Assembly (NCBI GenBank): GCA_017308345.1
Contig: JAFKFE010001152.1
Location: 1-5,052 of the forward strand
From: Alphaproteobacteria bacterium
GTDB lineage: Bacteria > Pseudomonadota > Alphaproteobacteria > Rhizobiales > Rhizobiaceae
Direction: 5' to 3'
DNA: 5,052 nt
This document shows positions 4,940-5,052 of the stretch, piece by piece (position 1 is the first letter of the stretch; every line of letters begins with the position of its first letter). The notes below the pieces were generated by a model. That model was given only the letters and a program-made list of their open reading frames with translations, was not told the origin of the DNA and ran no database searches. The position numbers and the translations under genes were made by a program.

Positions 4940-5052
4940 ATGGAAATGAAAGAAAAAGGATCGATCGCGCTGTTCCAATATTGGAACCAGTTGCGTGATG
5001 GCCGCCTCGCCCCGAAGCGATCGGAAGTGGAGCCGGCGGACATCAAGTCGCT
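4940..5052 (+). CDS. PAS-domain protein (N-terminal 37 residues, runs off right edge)
   Basis: From ATG 4940 the frame encodes MEMKEKGSIALFQYWNQLRD (1-20) and then GRLAPKRSEVEPADIKS, open to the window edge. The pattern of a small helix with ALFxYWNxLRxGR, then AP-R-EVEPADIK, is what I recall at the start of alphaproteobacterial proteins of the PAS_5 type. These are small single-domain soluble proteins, some of them linked to cell-cycle control. The PAS core itself lies beyond the window, so the assignment depends on the N-terminus alone. Starts at 4940 and 4946 are both possible: GGAG at 4932-4935 is 4 or 10 bases away. An in-frame GTG at 4928 lies inside the folded leader and is less likely. 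The gene is divergent from the rhomboid gene. Confidence 0.7.
   Translation, partial: MEMKEKGSIALFQYWNQLRDGRLAPKRSEVEPADIKS

Noticed and set aside
4642..5046. Leftward open frame of 134 codons across the rhomboid/PAS intergenic region
   Set aside because: It overlaps the PAS gene in antisense, covers the terminator and leader structures, and shows no recognisable domain.

Overview
The window reads as GC-rich alphaproteobacterial chromosome, most likely from a member of the Rhizobiales close to Mesorhizobium. This is inferred from the wording of the GatB N-terminus ([10 protein letters not shown]...), the small CBS-domain protein, the alphaproteobacterial type of PAS protein and the GC-rich codon use. 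Nothing indicates a phage, transposon, plasmid, CRISPR array, tRNA or rRNA.

Layout. Positions 1-2670 hold a leftward block: gatB (aspartyl/glutamyl-tRNA amidotransferase subunit B), a GNAT acetyltransferase starting 4 bases after the gatB stop, and, after a gap with a perfect 10-bp inverted repeat, the start of an AIM24-family gene that runs off the left edge. Positions 2671-2944 form a divergent intergenic region. It carries a gatB promoter candidate inside an inverted repeat on one side. On the rightward side lies a hairpin-rich RNA ending in an intrinsic terminator just before a yjhX/topAI-like gene (2945-3202). That gene converges on a leftward two-CBS-domain gene (3253-3684) across a perfect 11-bp hairpin. 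A leftward rhomboid protease (3812-4555) follows. Its upstream region (4556-4939) is shared with a divergent PAS-domain gene that starts at 4940 and runs off the right edge.

The protein genes are ordinary chromosomal genes; the unusual content is in the two divergent intergenic regions. (1) The topAI-like toxin homologue has no yjhQ partner beside it. It is preceded by a leader with a possible 8-codon ORF, an 11-bp hairpin and a terminator, which could be attenuation or a separate sRNA. (2) By eye, six of the eight GANTC sites (the CcrM methyltransferase target) in the whole window fall within 115 bp upstream of the rhomboid gene, three of them as CGAATC spaced 14-15 bp apart. (3) A strong leftward terminator at 4644-4679 has no known gene upstream of it on that strand, so an unannotated leftward RNA is likely. 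(4) The PAS gene leader has a 9-bp perfect inverted repeat whose 3' arm contains the ribosome binding site. (5) CtrA-like TTAA motifs lie between these elements. Together, (2) to (5) make 4556-4939 a candidate cell-cycle-linked control region; this is inference and needs comparative or experimental support.
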